This document shows, piece after piece, positions 1 through 10,417 of a DNA stretch of 64,000 bases. Position 1 is the stretch's first letter. Each line of letters starts with the position of its first letter. The notes below the pieces were generated by a model. It was not told where the DNA came from. It did not search any database and worked only from the letters and a program-made list of their open reading frames with translations. Position numbers and translations under genes: made by a program. The stretch is from SB21 sp964415295 (GTDB lineage: Bacteria; CLD3; SB21): the NCBI GenBank assembly GCA_964415295.1, contig CAYPYN010000010.1, positions 47,215 to 111,214 of the forward strand, given 5' to 3'.

Positions 1-1761
1 TTGCTCCTGCAAGATCGGATCGCCAGCATCCACGTCACAGAAAATGAACTGAGAGGTACACTGAAGGAAGAGATCAACATTCCCGTGGACGGTGTCCCTG
101 TCAAATTCAGCCAATTCAAGATCTACCTCCCATTTGTGGACAGTAAGATGATTGAAGAGTGGAACGCCAAAGCAATTAACGTGGAATTTTCCAAAAAAGG
201 CACCGACTTTTCGACCATTTTCATACAAATGCTCCCCTGGATCATTGCGATCGGCATTTTCATTTTTATCCTGAGGCGCATGCAAGGCGGTGGCGGAGCC
301 AAGAATATCTTTACATTCGGCAAGAGCCGCGCGCGTATGTCCTCCGATAAAGATCCCAAAGTCACATTTGCGGATGTGGCCGGATGCGACGAAGCCAAAC
401 AGGAACTGCAGGAGATCGTCGATTTTCTGAAAGATCCGGATAAATTCACCAAACTCGGCGGACGTATCCCAAAGGGCGCGTTATTGCTGGGCCCTCCGGG
501 TACCGGCAAAACTTTGCTGGCCCGAGCGGTAGCGGGTGAAGCGGACGTCCCTTTCTTTTCAATCAGCGGAGCGGATTTTGTCGAAATGTTTGTCGGTGTC
601 GGAGCCGCGCGTGTACGCGACCTTTTTGACCAGGCGAAAAAGAATCATCCTTGTATCATTTTTATTGATGAAATAGATGCGGTAGGACGTTCCAGAGGCG
701 CAGGTCTTGGAGGCGGTCACGACGAGCGCGAGCAGACCTTGAATCAGCTTCTCGTCGAAATGGACGGATTCGATTCGAACGCCGGCATCATCCTCATCGC
801 CGCGACCAACCGGCCTGATATTCTCGACTCGGCCTTGATGCGGCCCGGGCGGTTCGACCGCCAGATCGTGGTCGATCAGCCGGACGTCAATGGCCGTGAA
901 GAGATCCTCAAGATACATACCAAGAAGATACACTTGGACGAAAACGTCAATTTGAAAAAGATCGCCAAAGGCACACCGGGTTTATCGGGCGCGGACCTTG
1001 AAAATCTCGTCAACGAAGCGGCCTTACTCGCCGCGCGGCGGAGTTCGGAGGCTGTGGAAAATATCGATTTTGAGAATGCCAAAGATAAAGTCATGATGGG
1101 CGTCGAAAGAAAAAGCATGGTCATATCGGAGAATGAGAAAAAGACCACGGCGTATCATGAGGCAGGCCACGCCTTGGTTGCGCGGCTGCTCCCCGACTCG
1201 GATCCCGTCCACAAAGTCACAATCATCCCGCGCGGAAGAGCCCTTGGTCTGACGCATTACCTCCCCACCGACGACCGGCATTCGTATTCCCGTTCATATA
1301 TCCAGACGATGCTCACGTATATGCTGGGCGGCCGCGCCGCCGAGAAGATCGTATTCGACCATTTCACGACAGGCGCCAGCAACGACATCGACAGGGCTAC
1401 CACATTGGCGCGAAAGATGGTCTGCGAATGGGGCATGAGCGACAAATTGGGTCCCGTAGCTTTCGGAAAAAAAGAAGAAGAGGTCTTTCTTGGACGCGAG
1501 ATCGCCACGGCCAAGAACTACAGCGAAGAAACGGCTCGGCTCATCGATACGGAAATCAAAGGTATCATTCTTGATGCCGAACAAAAAGCCATGCGCCTGA
1601 TCCAGGACAATATCCAGTTTCTCCATTCGATCGCCGGCGCCTTAATCGAAAGAGAAACGCTCGATTCGGAGGATCTGGACGTACTCATGAGCGGTCAACA
1701 ACTAAAACCGCAGGAAATCGCCAACAAAAACAACGGGGAAACGGCCAAACTCACTCAGTAG
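1..1761 (+). CDS. ftsH: ATP-dependent zinc metalloprotease FtsH (5' end cut by window)
   Basis: Membrane-anchored AAA+ zinc protease that degrades misfolded or short-lived membrane and cytosolic proteins as a hexamer. In the visible 586 residues there is the end of the periplasmic domain, a membrane segment (about 77-93), Walker A GPPGTGKT (164-171), Walker B with DE at 223-224, the SRH region, and the zinc site HEAGH (386-390) with a third ligand Asp at about 462 in the ASND motif. Compared with E. coli FtsH the Walker A is about 28 residues early, so the first transmembrane helix and true start lie left of the window; the TTG at base 1 is only the edge. The C-terminal tail is ordinary. Identity is certain; only the start is missing. 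Confidence 0.97.
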   Translation: MLLQDRIASIHVTENELRGTLKEEINIPVDGVPVKFSQFKIYLPFVDSKMIEEWNAKAINVEFSKKGTDFSTIFIQMLPWIIAIGIFIFILRRMQGGGGAKNIFTFGKSRARMSSDKDPKVTFADVAGCDEAKQELQEIVDFLKDPDKFTKLGGRIPKGALLLGPPGTGKTLLARAVAGEADVPFFSISGADFVEMFVGVGAARVRDLFDQAKKNHPCIIFIDEIDAVGRSRGAGLGGGHDEREQTLNQLLVEMDGFDSNAGIILIAATNRPDILDSALMRPGRFDRQIVVDQPDVNGREEILKIHTKKIHLDENVNLKKIAKGTPGLSGADLENLVNEAALLAARRSSEAVENIDFENAKDKVMMGVERKSMVISENEKKTTAYHEAGHALVARLLPDSDPVHKVTIIPRGRALGLTHYLPTDDRHSYSRSYIQTMLTYMLGGRAAEKIVFDHFTTGASNDIDRATTLARKMVCEWGMSDKLGPVAFGKKEEEVFLGREIATAKNYSEETARLIDTEIKGIILDAEQKAMRLIQDNIQFLHSIAGALIERETLDSEDLDVLMSGQQLKPQEIANKNNGETAKLTQ

Positions 1762-1829
1762 CACGAACGTTCAGCTATTTTCGGCAAGTTCACCGCGGAA
1801 ATGAATGTAAAAAGGACTATTTGTAACAA

Positions 1830-3536
1830 ATGGAATCTTTAAATCGAATTTTCTCCGGAGAAGTACCCGGCGGTTTTTTCTTATATTTTACTGTGATTCT
1901 GGTTTTGCTTTTTTTCCGCTGGTTCATGGTTCGATTTTCGCCGGTTGTCAATAAACGAAAATTTTCCATCTTCATCTACGTGGTCACCGGATTTATCGCC
2001 GTTTCATTTACGGTCATGCGCCTGGCACGGCCTCCGAAACCTAACACTGTTTACATCGGTATTTTGCCGCTTGATTGCGCCAATGCCGCCAGCGACACGG
2101 CCGGTCAGGCGCTGGTGAGCCGGTATGCGGGAACTGGCTGGTCCATTGCGGAAACGGCCACGCGGTACGCCGAATCGGCCTCTCCCTCCCATCTCAATTT
2201 CCTGAGACCCGAGTGGTTAGTAAGTTCTCATGACAACGATAGTCTTGGTCGGGTGTCCTTTTTCGATCAGGCGCAGTGGCTGGATTGGGCCACGCTTATA
2301 AAACTCAAATATGCTGTTTCAGGTACTTTCACGGTTCATCCAGGATCCATTGACATTCACGTAGTTATTTTCGAAACGTCTTTGAGAAAGCAAGTGAAAA
2401 GCAGAGATTTTTCCATCCCGACCGGAGACGGCAATGTATGGCTGCAAAAAGTACAGGAGATCGGATTGGAACTTACAAAAGATCTCTACGCTTTGGCGGA
2501 AGAGGAACTGGATGATACCAAGCTGGATCTGAATTACGCCAAAACGCCGGCATTATTGGATTATGCCCGCGGACGATATCTTCTCTCACAAAAACTGATC
2601 GATTCATCACTTTTTTCTTTTCAAGAGGCATTACGAAAAGACAGCCTGAGTTCTCTTACTTGGTACGGGCTCGGTTTGGCGCACGGCGAGATCATGATAC
2701 GGTCCAAGGATAAGAAGAAACAGCAATTCCATCAGATTCGCACAGAATACCATCTCAAAAAGGCCGGGCAATTAAACGAGACCTTTCAGCCTTCGGTTTC
2801 TGCTCTGGCCAAATACTACATGTTCTTCAAGCCCGAACCCCGTTATCTTGATGCAGAGATCGCGCTGATCGGCGCCAACGGCTTGTACGACCGCGATTAC
2901 ACGGTCTATTATATTTTGAGTTATATGCAGAAGTTGCGTTGGGAATCTTTCGGAATGTCCACCAAGGAAGACGTACTCAAAAAGGCCATTGCTGTCAATC
3001 CCGCCGGATTCGACAGCTATATCAATCTGGGACGCGCATTCCTGGAACTCAGCCGACCTCACGATTATCGTGCCAAACTGGCGATGGAATATTACCAGAT
3101 AGCCCATAAACTCAGACCTGTTGACTTCGAAGCGATCATAGGTATGGTAACGGCCTGCGATTACGTCGGCTTTTATGATCGCGCTCTCAAACTACTTGAA
3201 TTCGCCGAAAAGATCTACCCTACCAAAGCCGACGTATATTACAATATGGGCGTAGTCAATTACCATATCGGCAACACGTTCAAACCAAAAAAGATGCCCA
3301 AGGAAGAGCGTGAGCAGTATTCAAAAGCGGAAGCCTATTTCAGAAAGGCCATACAATTCAAACCGAATCACGGGTACGCTTATTTGTATCTGGCTAAAAT
3401 ATCGGCGGAGTTTAAGAATGATCCTCAGGCCATCGAATCACTGCGCATGGTCATGAAACTCCTCGATCGTGAAGATCCGTACCGTGAAGAAGCGCGAAAA
3501 AAACTCAACGAATATTTTCCAGATGTCGAAGGATAA
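1830..3536 (+). CDS. Membrane-anchored TPR repeat protein
   Basis: A 568-residue protein with two N-terminal membrane helices (about 16-33 and 46-63), then a domain of about 150 residues beginning with a GILPLD strand, then tetratricopeptide-like helical repeats from about residue 230 to the C-terminus. The layout suggests a membrane-tethered scaffold with its repeats on one side of the inner membrane; the partner is unknown. The ATG is preceded by AAGGA at 1812-1816, a rather long 13 bases away. The 3' end overlaps the likely folP start by 14 bases, so translation is probably coupled. No enzymatic motif was seen. TPR identity is judged from repeat spacing and aromatic/small residue patterns, not a profile search. 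Confidence 0.75.
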   Translation: MESLNRIFSGEVPGGFFLYFTVILVLLFFRWFMVRFSPVVNKRKFSIFIYVVTGFIAVSFTVMRLARPPKPNTVYIGILPLDCANAASDTAGQALVSRYAGTGWSIAETATRYAESASPSHLNFLRPEWLVSSHDNDSLGRVSFFDQAQWLDWATLIKLKYAVSGTFTVHPGSIDIHVVIFETSLRKQVKSRDFSIPTGDGNVWLQKVQEIGLELTKDLYALAEEELDDTKLDLNYAKTPALLDYARGRYLLSQKLIDSSLFSFQEALRKDSLSSLTWYGLGLAHGEIMIRSKDKKKQQFHQIRTEYHLKKAGQLNETFQPSVSALAKYYMFFKPEPRYLDAEIALIGANGLYDRDYTVYYILSYMQKLRWESFGMSTKEDVLKKAIAVNPAGFDSYINLGRAFLELSRPHDYRAKLAMEYYQIAHKLRPVDFEAIIGMVTACDYVGFYDRALKLLEFAEKIYPTKADVYYNMGVVNYHIGNTFKPKKMPKEEREQYSKAEAYFRKAIQFKPNHGYAYLYLAKISAEFKNDPQAIESLRMVMKLLDREDPYREEARKKLNEYFPDVEG

Positions 3537-4356
3537 GCGTACTGAGAATTTTTATAACGAATGCCGAAGCCGCGTCTTCCTAATGGGCATTCTCAATGTA
3601 ACACCCGACTCCTTTTCCGACGGCGGCAAGTATGCCACGGCGGATGCGGCCATGGAACACGCGATACGCATGTGTTCGGACGGAGCGGACATTCTGGACA
3701 TCGGCGGTGAATCCACCCGTCCGGGCGCCGAACCCGTAACGCTTCAGGAAGAACTGGACAGGACCATACCTTTAATAGAAAGTATTTCAAAAAGGCAAGA
3801 TGTATTGATCTCCATAGATACTTATAAATCGGCCGTGGCCGATGCCGCCATGAAAGCGGGCGCCCACATGATCAACGACATCAGCGGTTTGACGTTTGAT
3901 GAACGAATGGCTGCGACGGCGGCGGCGCACAACGCGGTGCTTGCCGTCATGCATATTCAGGGTACCCCCAAGAATATGCAAATTGATCCGCACTACGACG
4001 ATACCGTTGGGGAGATCAAGAACTTTCTCAAACATTCGTCTGATAAAGCCCGAAACGCCGGCGTAACCAGGGTCATCGTCGATCCCGGTTTGGGATTCGG
4101 CAAGAGATTTGAAGATAATTTTGTTATTCTGAAAAACCTGAGGCAATTAACATCACTCGGTTATCCGATTCTGATCGGATCGTCGCGGAAATCCTATTTG
4201 GGTAAACTATTTGACGCCCCGCCGCAGGATCGATTGGAAGGGACGATCGTATCCAATATCGTGGCTATGCAAAACGGTGCTAATATTCTTCGCGTTCACG
4301 ATGTCCGTTCCGTCCGTCGCGCCATCACGATAGCCGAAAGGATTATGGAAGCCTGA
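3523..4356 (+). CDS. folP: Dihydropteroate synthase
   Basis: Condenses p-aminobenzoate with 6-hydroxymethyl-7,8-dihydropterin diphosphate in folate synthesis (cytosol). Visible signatures are the N-terminal MGILNVTPDSFSDGG loop, DIGGESTRPGA, ISIDTYK, the MINDISG strand, VIVDPGLGFGK, and IGSSRKSYLG near the end, covering the TIM barrel. The reading frame is open back to 3469, but the first 18 codons lie inside the TPR gene; the ATG at 3523 gives 277 residues, normal for the family, and a short overlap with the upstream stop. It is followed two bases later by cdaA, a pairing also seen in other FCB bacteria. Confidence 0.95.
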   Translation: MSKDKRTENFYNECRSRVFLMGILNVTPDSFSDGGKYATADAAMEHAIRMCSDGADILDIGGESTRPGAEPVTLQEELDRTIPLIESISKRQDVLISIDTYKSAVADAAMKAGAHMINDISGLTFDERMAATAAAHNAVLAVMHIQGTPKNMQIDPHYDDTVGEIKNFLKHSSDKARNAGVTRVIVDPGLGFGKRFEDNFVILKNLRQLTSLGYPILIGSSRKSYLGKLFDAPPQDRLEGTIVSNIVAMQNGANILRVHDVRSVRRAITIAERIMEA

Positions 4357-4358
4357 CC

Positions 4359-5195
4359 ATGCAGGACGAATTATTCAAAATATGGATCGTACCCGTGACG
4401 TGGATTGATCTTCTGGATATGGCGGCTGTTACGATCATTTTTTACAGGGCCTATCTGGTAATACAAGGCACTACGGCATCACGTATGGTCCTGGGTCTGA
4501 TCTTCATTCTAATCGTTTCCATAGCCGTTCAGGCTTTAAATATGATCGGAATGATATGGCTGGTCGATCAGATTCGAACGGTCTGGGTGATCGCCTTCGT
4601 AATCATTTTTCAGCCGGAATTACGTCGCATGTTAACGTTTTTCGGACAGAGCGGGTTTTTCCGCAATATCATCAAATTGGGCATCCCCGACTACGTGCAG
4701 GAAATCATCAAAGCCTGTGAGCACCTGTCAAAAAGACGTTCCGGTGCGATCATTGTGATGGAGAGATCCACCGGACTTCGTAACATTATAGAAACGGGCA
4801 TTTCGCTTGAGGCCAATATTTCACAGCAATTGCTTCTATCTATCTTCAATCCGCGCTCCCCCCTTCACGACGGGGCCGTTATCATCGAAAACGATCAGGT
4901 TTCTGCGGCACGTTGCCTTCTGCCGCTCAGCCAGAATCCCTACATCGAATCCACTTTGGGCACCCGACACCGGGCGGCCGTCGGGCTATCGGAACAGTCG
5001 GATGCGATCGTCATCGTTGTCTCCGAAGAGACCGGCAAGATCTCCGTCGCTTACAAAGGAACTCTGAATAAGAATATTTCGGCTACCGAATTACGAAATT
5101 TCATCGAAGAAGTCTTGAAGTCCGGCAAATCTCGCGGATTATGGAGAAAAGCCTCAGCTAAAAAAGTACCGCTGACCAACGTGGCTTATAAATAA
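4359..5195 (+). CDS. cdaA: Diadenylate cyclase CdaA (DisA_N domain)
   Basis: Makes the second messenger c-di-AMP from two ATP. The 278-residue protein has three N-terminal membrane helices (about residues 15-85) followed by the DisA_N catalytic domain. Both active-site motifs are intact: DGA at 171-173 within a PLHDGAVII stretch, and GTRHRAA at 201-207. The ATG lies two bases after the folP stop, so the two are almost certainly co-transcribed. No CdaR-like (YbbR) gene follows; instead the PorU-like gene starts 75 bases downstream. Family assignment is firm. A role in osmotic or envelope homeostasis is known for the family but not shown here. Confidence 0.95.
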   Translation: MQDELFKIWIVPVTWIDLLDMAAVTIIFYRAYLVIQGTTASRMVLGLIFILIVSIAVQALNMIGMIWLVDQIRTVWVIAFVIIFQPELRRMLTFFGQSGFFRNIIKLGIPDYVQEIIKACEHLSKRRSGAIIVMERSTGLRNIIETGISLEANISQQLLLSIFNPRSPLHDGAVIIENDQVSAARCLLPLSQNPYIESTLGTRHRAAVGLSEQSDAIVIVVSEETGKISVAYKGTLNKNISATELRNFIEEVLKSGKSRGLWRKASAKKVPLTNVAYK

Positions 5196-5270
5196 GGAAT
5201 TTAAGACCGAACTCGGAAATATTTCGTATAATAGCTTACAGAACTATTGGGATCATACGACTTCAGAAAA

Positions 5271-8200
5271 ATGAATTTCAAAATAAGAGTTTGTTTTGCC
5301 TTTCTTACCATAGTATTCTCCCCCATTCCTTCTTTTATCAACGGACAGGAACACACGCCATCCAAAAGAGATTATCTGGTCTCCGCATCCGAAAAGACCG
5401 GTGAATTAACCTACACTTTTCATTTTGACAAACCGGTATTGGAAGAGCAGTTGTTAAACGGAAAGACGTTTCATCGCGTATCCGTTCCGTTCTTCGACTA
5501 TGTTCAGGAAGAAGGCTCTCCTCTGCTTCCCTGCCTCAATTACCTGATTGAATTGCCGGAAGGAAGTCCGCAGGTTGTTGTTCTTGAAAATCAGAAAGAA
5601 TCCGCAAGACTTGATCATCCTATAGCCACCGGCATTGCTAGTAATCCGGCGGGCTACAGAACGGACGGATGGTATCCCCAAAATGTGGCCGAATTAACCT
5701 ACATGGGCAAAATGAGGGAAATTCCACTGTACCGTCTGACCCTCAAACCCTATCGTTACAACCCTGAGAAACAGCAACTTGAATACAGTCAAAAGCTGAC
5801 TGTAAGGATCGTGTATCCGGAATCCGGAAGGGTTCGTGTGTATGAGAGCAACACTTCTGAAATGACGCAGATCCTCAATTCAGAATTGATCAACAATACC
5901 CACGCTGTCAAATCCCGGTATCTAAAAAGTAAGAATTCCGAAACGACGACTCTGTCAAAGTCAGAAACAACCGAGCAATCCGCTCTTTTTCCGGTCAAGA
6001 TCATTGTCAATAAAGACGGTATTTATAAGATCACCTATGATTATCTGAAGGAAAAATCAGGATTGGATTTTTCGGGCGTGGATCCGGGCACATTTCGGCT
6101 TTTTAATTTGGGCCTTGAAGTACCGATTTACCTTCGCACTCATGACAATGGCATTTTTCGATCCGGAGATTTTTTTGAATTTTACGGAGAAAAATACCTG
6201 GCCAAATCCAACCGGTACCTTAGAGACATACCGGCCAACAAAGGCCACTACCTTGACCCTTGGAGCGATGATAATGTGTATTTCCTGACTTGGGGTACGA
6301 AACCCGGTATTCGGCTTATCGAAGAAAACGGCGGCATCGTGATTCCGCGCAAATCGGATTCTCTCAGCTCAAACCAATTCACCGTAACCAAACACTTTGA
6401 AGAAGATAATTCGCGTCTCGACATAAAAGACATTAATCTTATTCAACCAGCCCCCGTTGAAGATATATGGGCGTTCGATCAGGGTATATCCAACCTGCTT
6501 TCGAGCCAATCACAAAAAGATTACGAATTCACTATCGAAGAATTATCGTCCTCCTCGGTCAATCAAGTCCTTCGTATCAATCTTCAGGGTATCAGCACCA
6601 ATAATCATACCGTAGATATCAAGATCAACGGCGTTGGAATCACCACCAGTAAGACATGGAGCGGCCCTAACAAGTTCCAGGCCGATATCCCGATAGCCAG
6701 TATCGTTTCCAATCCTCTCAGAGAAGGCGTTAATGTGTTGACCGTCAGCACACCGGTGACCGCAAACCCTAATCAATTGGACAAGTTCGCATTGAACTGG
6801 TTTGAAGTAACTTACAAGAAGAGATACCAGGTCGATAACGATTATATCGAATTTAAAGTCAGCGATGAAAGCGTTACTAGACTGAACGAATTTAAGATCG
6901 AAAAATTCGGTGATCCCGATATCAGCATATACAAGAAAGGTATCAGCCGGATCATCAACTGGGATCTTAAAACCGTAACTGGAGCCCGGAAAGACACATC
7001 GTATTTCATCGTTTTCCAGGATGAGATCAATATAGATGGAATCGAATATGTAGCCGTGAGCGAATCGGCGAAACTGTTACCGAAGAACATTGTTCGGGAT
7101 ACGCCTTCGGCCCTCGTCAGCGGTTACCACAACGCCAGATATCTTATTATCGCCAACGACTCTCTCAAAGATGCGGCCCGAAGATTGGAAAATTACCGCC
7201 GTTCGAAAGGGTTGTTCGCCGAAACCGTGGATGTGCAGGATATTTACGATGAATTCAACTTCGGGATCAAAAGTCCTTACGCCGTCAGAGATTTTCTGCG
7301 CTATACGTATTCAAGCCCTAACTGGCAAGGCAGCCAAGGCTCTCCTCTCTACATCCTTCTGGTTGGCGACGCGTCGGTCAATTCAAAAGCAGTGAAAAAC
7401 AACAACGACTTCGTTCCGACTCAATTTATTCAAACCAAGTCCTACGGCCCTGCGGCCAGTGATTATTGGTACGGTTTGGCCGACGACAAAGATATCCTTC
7501 CTGATTTTTTCATCGGCAGAATACCGGTCAGCACTCCGGCGCAACTTGATGCCGTTATCGATAAGATCATCACTTACGAACAAACTAATCAGCCGGGCAG
7601 CTGGAAGAATAAGGTCCTTTATATCGGAGGCCAGAGCGATAACCGCGGCGTTGAAAACAACAATACGAGCAACATACCCGTTGACGTATTCCGCTTTCAA
7701 TGCAATAATATTATTAATTCCCGCATGCCTCAGGCTTTCACACCCGATCGCGTCTTTGTTTTCCCCATAAGGGACCAATTCTACGGAAATTTTTCCAGGG
7801 TCGTGTCCGGATTTGAAGAAGGCAATCTCCTTACGGCCTACCTTGGGCACGGCGGCGGCGGAATATGGGGCGATCTTGACTCTGTTTCAGGAAAGCCCTT
7901 GATGAATCTGAGCCAGGTTAACGATCTGAAGACCAATCCGGGGCGATACCCGATGGTTCTCAGTATGACGTGCTTTGTCGGAGCCTTTGACAATCAAAAT
8001 TCGCTTGGTGAAGCTCTGCTGACTAAAGCTTACGGCGGCGCTGTGGGGATCGTGGCCTCGAGCGGAACGGGCTGGATCATCGGAGATTATCAGCTCCTGG
8101 ACAACTCCATCAACGCTTTCGTGAAGCCGGGCAATTCGGCCGGAGAAGCCTTGGCACAAGGCAAGATCAACTATCTCCTTGGGCAAGGTATCACAGACTA

Positions 8201-10415
8201 CGAAGTAACCGGCGCCGGGAACGTACTGACTTCCGGTCTTGTACCGCAGAGCATGGTATTCCAATTCAATTATCTTGGCGATCCGGCTTTGCGACTTAAA
8301 ACTCCGACAAAGAAATCTTTCTCTTTATCCAATTATAGTCCTGCCTCGACAGAAGTTTTTACTGTTTCCGGCACCGCGGATTTTTCCAGCGGAACAGGTA
8401 TCGCTGAGATCTATCAGATGCGGCCGGTAAAGGATTCTGTAATTAACGGCGCCAATAAACCAAGTCTTGTGAATCTTGATACCATTAATTTTGCGATTAC
8501 AAATGGAAGTTATTCTTTTAATGTCAGCCTTGGCGCCATTCCCTCACAGCTTCTGAGTGAAGGCATCGCTGGAATCCGCCTTTTTGCCGAATCGTCCGAT
8601 GGCCGCTTTTCCTTCAACGGACAGGAGAACTTTAGTGTCAATGGCGCTTTTATAACACAATTGAAGACCCTTCCTGAATCCCCGTCCAGTTCGGATACCG
8701 TTCGATTCTCCGTCGTTGCCAGCGATCCCGACGGTGTCCAATCGGTGACCGTCACATATAATCGCGTTGGCCCCGTCACGGAGACACTTACGGATACCTT
8801 GTTCGCCGCTCAGGACAATGCATACACCAGCCGGGGCAGCGGGCCATTCCTTGAAAATGATCTCATAAGCTACTGGGTCAAAGTCAAAGATTCCTCCGGA
8901 GATTCGACCTTTTCGGAAAGCAGGGAATTTCGCATCCTCGCCGGCCTGGATCTGCGTCTGAGTCTCGTCAATAATCCGGGCGACCCCACCAATGCCGTTT
9001 CATTGGGAGGAACGGATCAGGTCCAGATCCGCGCAACGATCGAAAACGCAGGCTTCGCTCCCGTCAGCGGGGTCAAAGTACGGTTTTACGAGGGCAATCC
9101 ACTGTCTTCAGGAACATTTTTGGGAGAAACCGAGATCGCGATTCAAGGATCAGTTCCCAATGCCGGTCAAATAGCGACATCCACCGCATCGATCACATCG
9201 ACACTCTCAAAGGGCTCACACAACATATACGTTTGGGTCGATCCGGACTCGTTGACATCCGATGTCAATCGCTTCAACAATTTAGGATTTGCTTTGCTTA
9301 CGCTGAATGCGTTTAATGTTACAACTTCCGCAGGAACGACATTTAACGGAATATCCCATGATACGGTCTCCATCGACAATGGTTTTTCCATCAGCATCCC
9401 TGAAAACGGAATTGAACAAAACGCCATCGTGTCGATCGCGCGCACGGCCAATCCGCAAATCAACGATCAGCCCGATCTGGCTTTTGCGTATCCTTTGGGT
9501 TATGCGTCTCCGCAAGCCTACGATGTATCTTTCTCAGGAACGCTGATCAATTCAAAACAAATAATGTTACGATTTGCGTATGATACGCTTCTCTATCCTG
9601 CGGCCTCTTCCTTTCTTGATTCACTCAATGTCTATCGTTGGGATACCGGAAACAGAAAATGGAATCTCGTTGAAACCGGCAAGCAAATACATAACGGTAC
9701 CATAACGGTTTTCGTTGGAGACAAACACCGGCTTGGGTTATTCACGCTGATGATCAACAGGGATCGGCTGGCTCCTCATATCGAGCCGACCGTCGAGGGG
9801 CAGTATTTCTCGCAAGGTTCCATCGCTCCAAAGAATCCGAAAATATCGGCCGTTATATACGACCGTAACGGCGTAAGCCTCGACAGACGGAATTACAACA
9901 TCCGATTAAACGGGGAACCCATAGATTCCAGCAAGATCGTTTTGCCGGATTCTCTACCTAATTCCAATACTGTAACTCTGACTTTGCTTCCGGACCAGAC
10001 ATTTGACGTTGGTCAGAATCAGATCACTTTTCAGGTTGCGGATGTTAACGGCAATATCAGCGACCCGGATACGCTTAGATTCAAAGTGGTGTCAGGTTTT
10101 GACATCAAGGTGATCGGAAATTTTCCTAATCCATTTGCCAATGTCACGACGTTTGCTTTCCGCATAGAAGCGCCGGAACAGCTTGATGACCTGAATATCA
10201 GCATCTATACCGTTTCCGGCCGAAGGATCAAAAAGATAACACCGGAGGATATTACCAGCCAGATCCTTAATTCCGTCGGGTATCATGAAGTGCAGTGGGA
10301 CGCCACCGACGACGACGGAAGGGATATCGCCAATGGAATATATTTCTACCGGATCAAGGGTAAACTCAACGGTAAAACGGTCGAGAAGAAGGGAAAGATA
10401 GCCTACTTTAGATAA
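5271..10415 (+). CDS. porU: PorU-like C25 (gingipain family) peptidase with type-A C-terminal domain
   Basis: A very large secreted cysteine peptidase-like protein of 1714 residues from the ATG at 5271. The frame opens at a TTG at 5247, but the ATG is followed directly by a signal peptide (MNFKIRVCFAFLTIVF then PSFINGQ). An N-terminal propeptide-like region precedes the C25 domain; the catalytic His lies in AYLGHGG (about His860) and the catalytic Cys in SMTCFVGAF (about Cys901). Further on are a CARDB-like Ig domain (around 1230-1345) and a C-terminal FlgD/type-A domain with NFPNPF, a TVSGR strand and ANGIYFYR. In Bacteroidota PorU is the type IX sortase that removes C-terminal signals and attaches cargo. 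The immediate PorV-like neighbour (2 bases) supports that role; a secreted protease cargo is the alternative. Confidence 0.85.
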   Translation: MNFKIRVCFAFLTIVFSPIPSFINGQEHTPSKRDYLVSASEKTGELTYTFHFDKPVLEEQLLNGKTFHRVSVPFFDYVQEEGSPLLPCLNYLIELPEGSPQVVVLENQKESARLDHPIATGIASNPAGYRTDGWYPQNVAELTYMGKMREIPLYRLTLKPYRYNPEKQQLEYSQKLTVRIVYPESGRVRVYESNTSEMTQILNSELINNTHAVKSRYLKSKNSETTTLSKSETTEQSALFPVKIIVNKDGIYKITYDYLKEKSGLDFSGVDPGTFRLFNLGLEVPIYLRTHDNGIFRSGDFFEFYGEKYLAKSNRYLRDIPANKGHYLDPWSDDNVYFLTWGTKPGIRLIEENGGIVIPRKSDSLSSNQFTVTKHFEEDNSRLDIKDINLIQPAPVEDIWAFDQGISNLLSSQSQKDYEFTIEELSSSSVNQVLRINLQGISTNNHTVDIKINGVGITTSKTWSGPNKFQADIPIASIVSNPLREGVNVLTVSTPVTANPNQLDKFALNWFEVTYKKRYQVDNDYIEFKVSDESVTRLNEFKIEKFGDPDISIYKKGISRIINWDLKTVTGARKDTSYFIVFQDEINIDGIEYVAVSESAKLLPKNIVRDTPSALVSGYHNARYLIIANDSLKDAARRLENYRRSKGLFAETVDVQDIYDEFNFGIKSPYAVRDFLRYTYSSPNWQGSQGSPLYILLVGDASVNSKAVKNNNDFVPTQFIQTKSYGPAASDYWYGLADDKDILPDFFIGRIPVSTPAQLDAVIDKIITYEQTNQPGSWKNKVLYIGGQSDNRGVENNNTSNIPVDVFRFQCNNIINSRMPQAFTPDRVFVFPIRDQFYGNFSRVVSGFEEGNLLTAYLGHGGGGIWGDLDSVSGKPLMNLSQVNDLKTNPGRYPMVLSMTCFVGAFDNQNSLGEALLTKAYGGAVGIVASSGTGWIIGDYQLLDNSINAFVKPGNSAGEALAQGKINYLLGQGITDYEVTGAGNVLTSGLVPQSMVFQFNYLGDPALRLKTPTKKSFSLSNYSPASTEVFTVSGTADFSSGTGIAEIYQMRPVKDSVINGANKPSLVNLDTINFAITNGSYSFNVSLGAIPSQLLSEGIAGIRLFAESSDGRFSFNGQENFSVNGAFITQLKTLPESPSSSDTVRFSVVASDPDGVQSVTVTYNRVGPVTETLTDTLFAAQDNAYTSRGSGPFLENDLISYWVKVKDSSGDSTFSESREFRILAGLDLRLSLVNNPGDPTNAVSLGGTDQVQIRATIENAGFAPVSGVKVRFYEGNPLSSGTFLGETEIAIQGSVPNAGQIATSTASITSTLSKGSHNIYVWVDPDSLTSDVNRFNNLGFALLTLNAFNVTTSAGTTFNGISHDTVSIDNGFSISIPENGIEQNAIVSIARTANPQINDQPDLAFAYPLGYASPQAYDVSFSGTLINSKQIMLRFAYDTLLYPAASSFLDSLNVYRWDTGNRKWNLVETGKQIHNGTITVFVGDKHRLGLFTLMINRDRLAPHIEPTVEGQYFSQGSIAPKNPKISAVIYDRNGVSLDRRNYNIRLNGEPIDSSKIVLPDSLPNSNTVTLTLLPDQTFDVGQNQITFQVADVNGNISDPDTLRFKVVSGFDIKVIGNFPNPFANVTTFAFRIEAPEQLDDLNISIYTVSGRRIKKITPEDITSQILNSVGYHEVQWDATDDDGRDIANGIYFYRIKGKLNGKTVEKKGKIAYFR

Positions 10416-10417
10416 CA

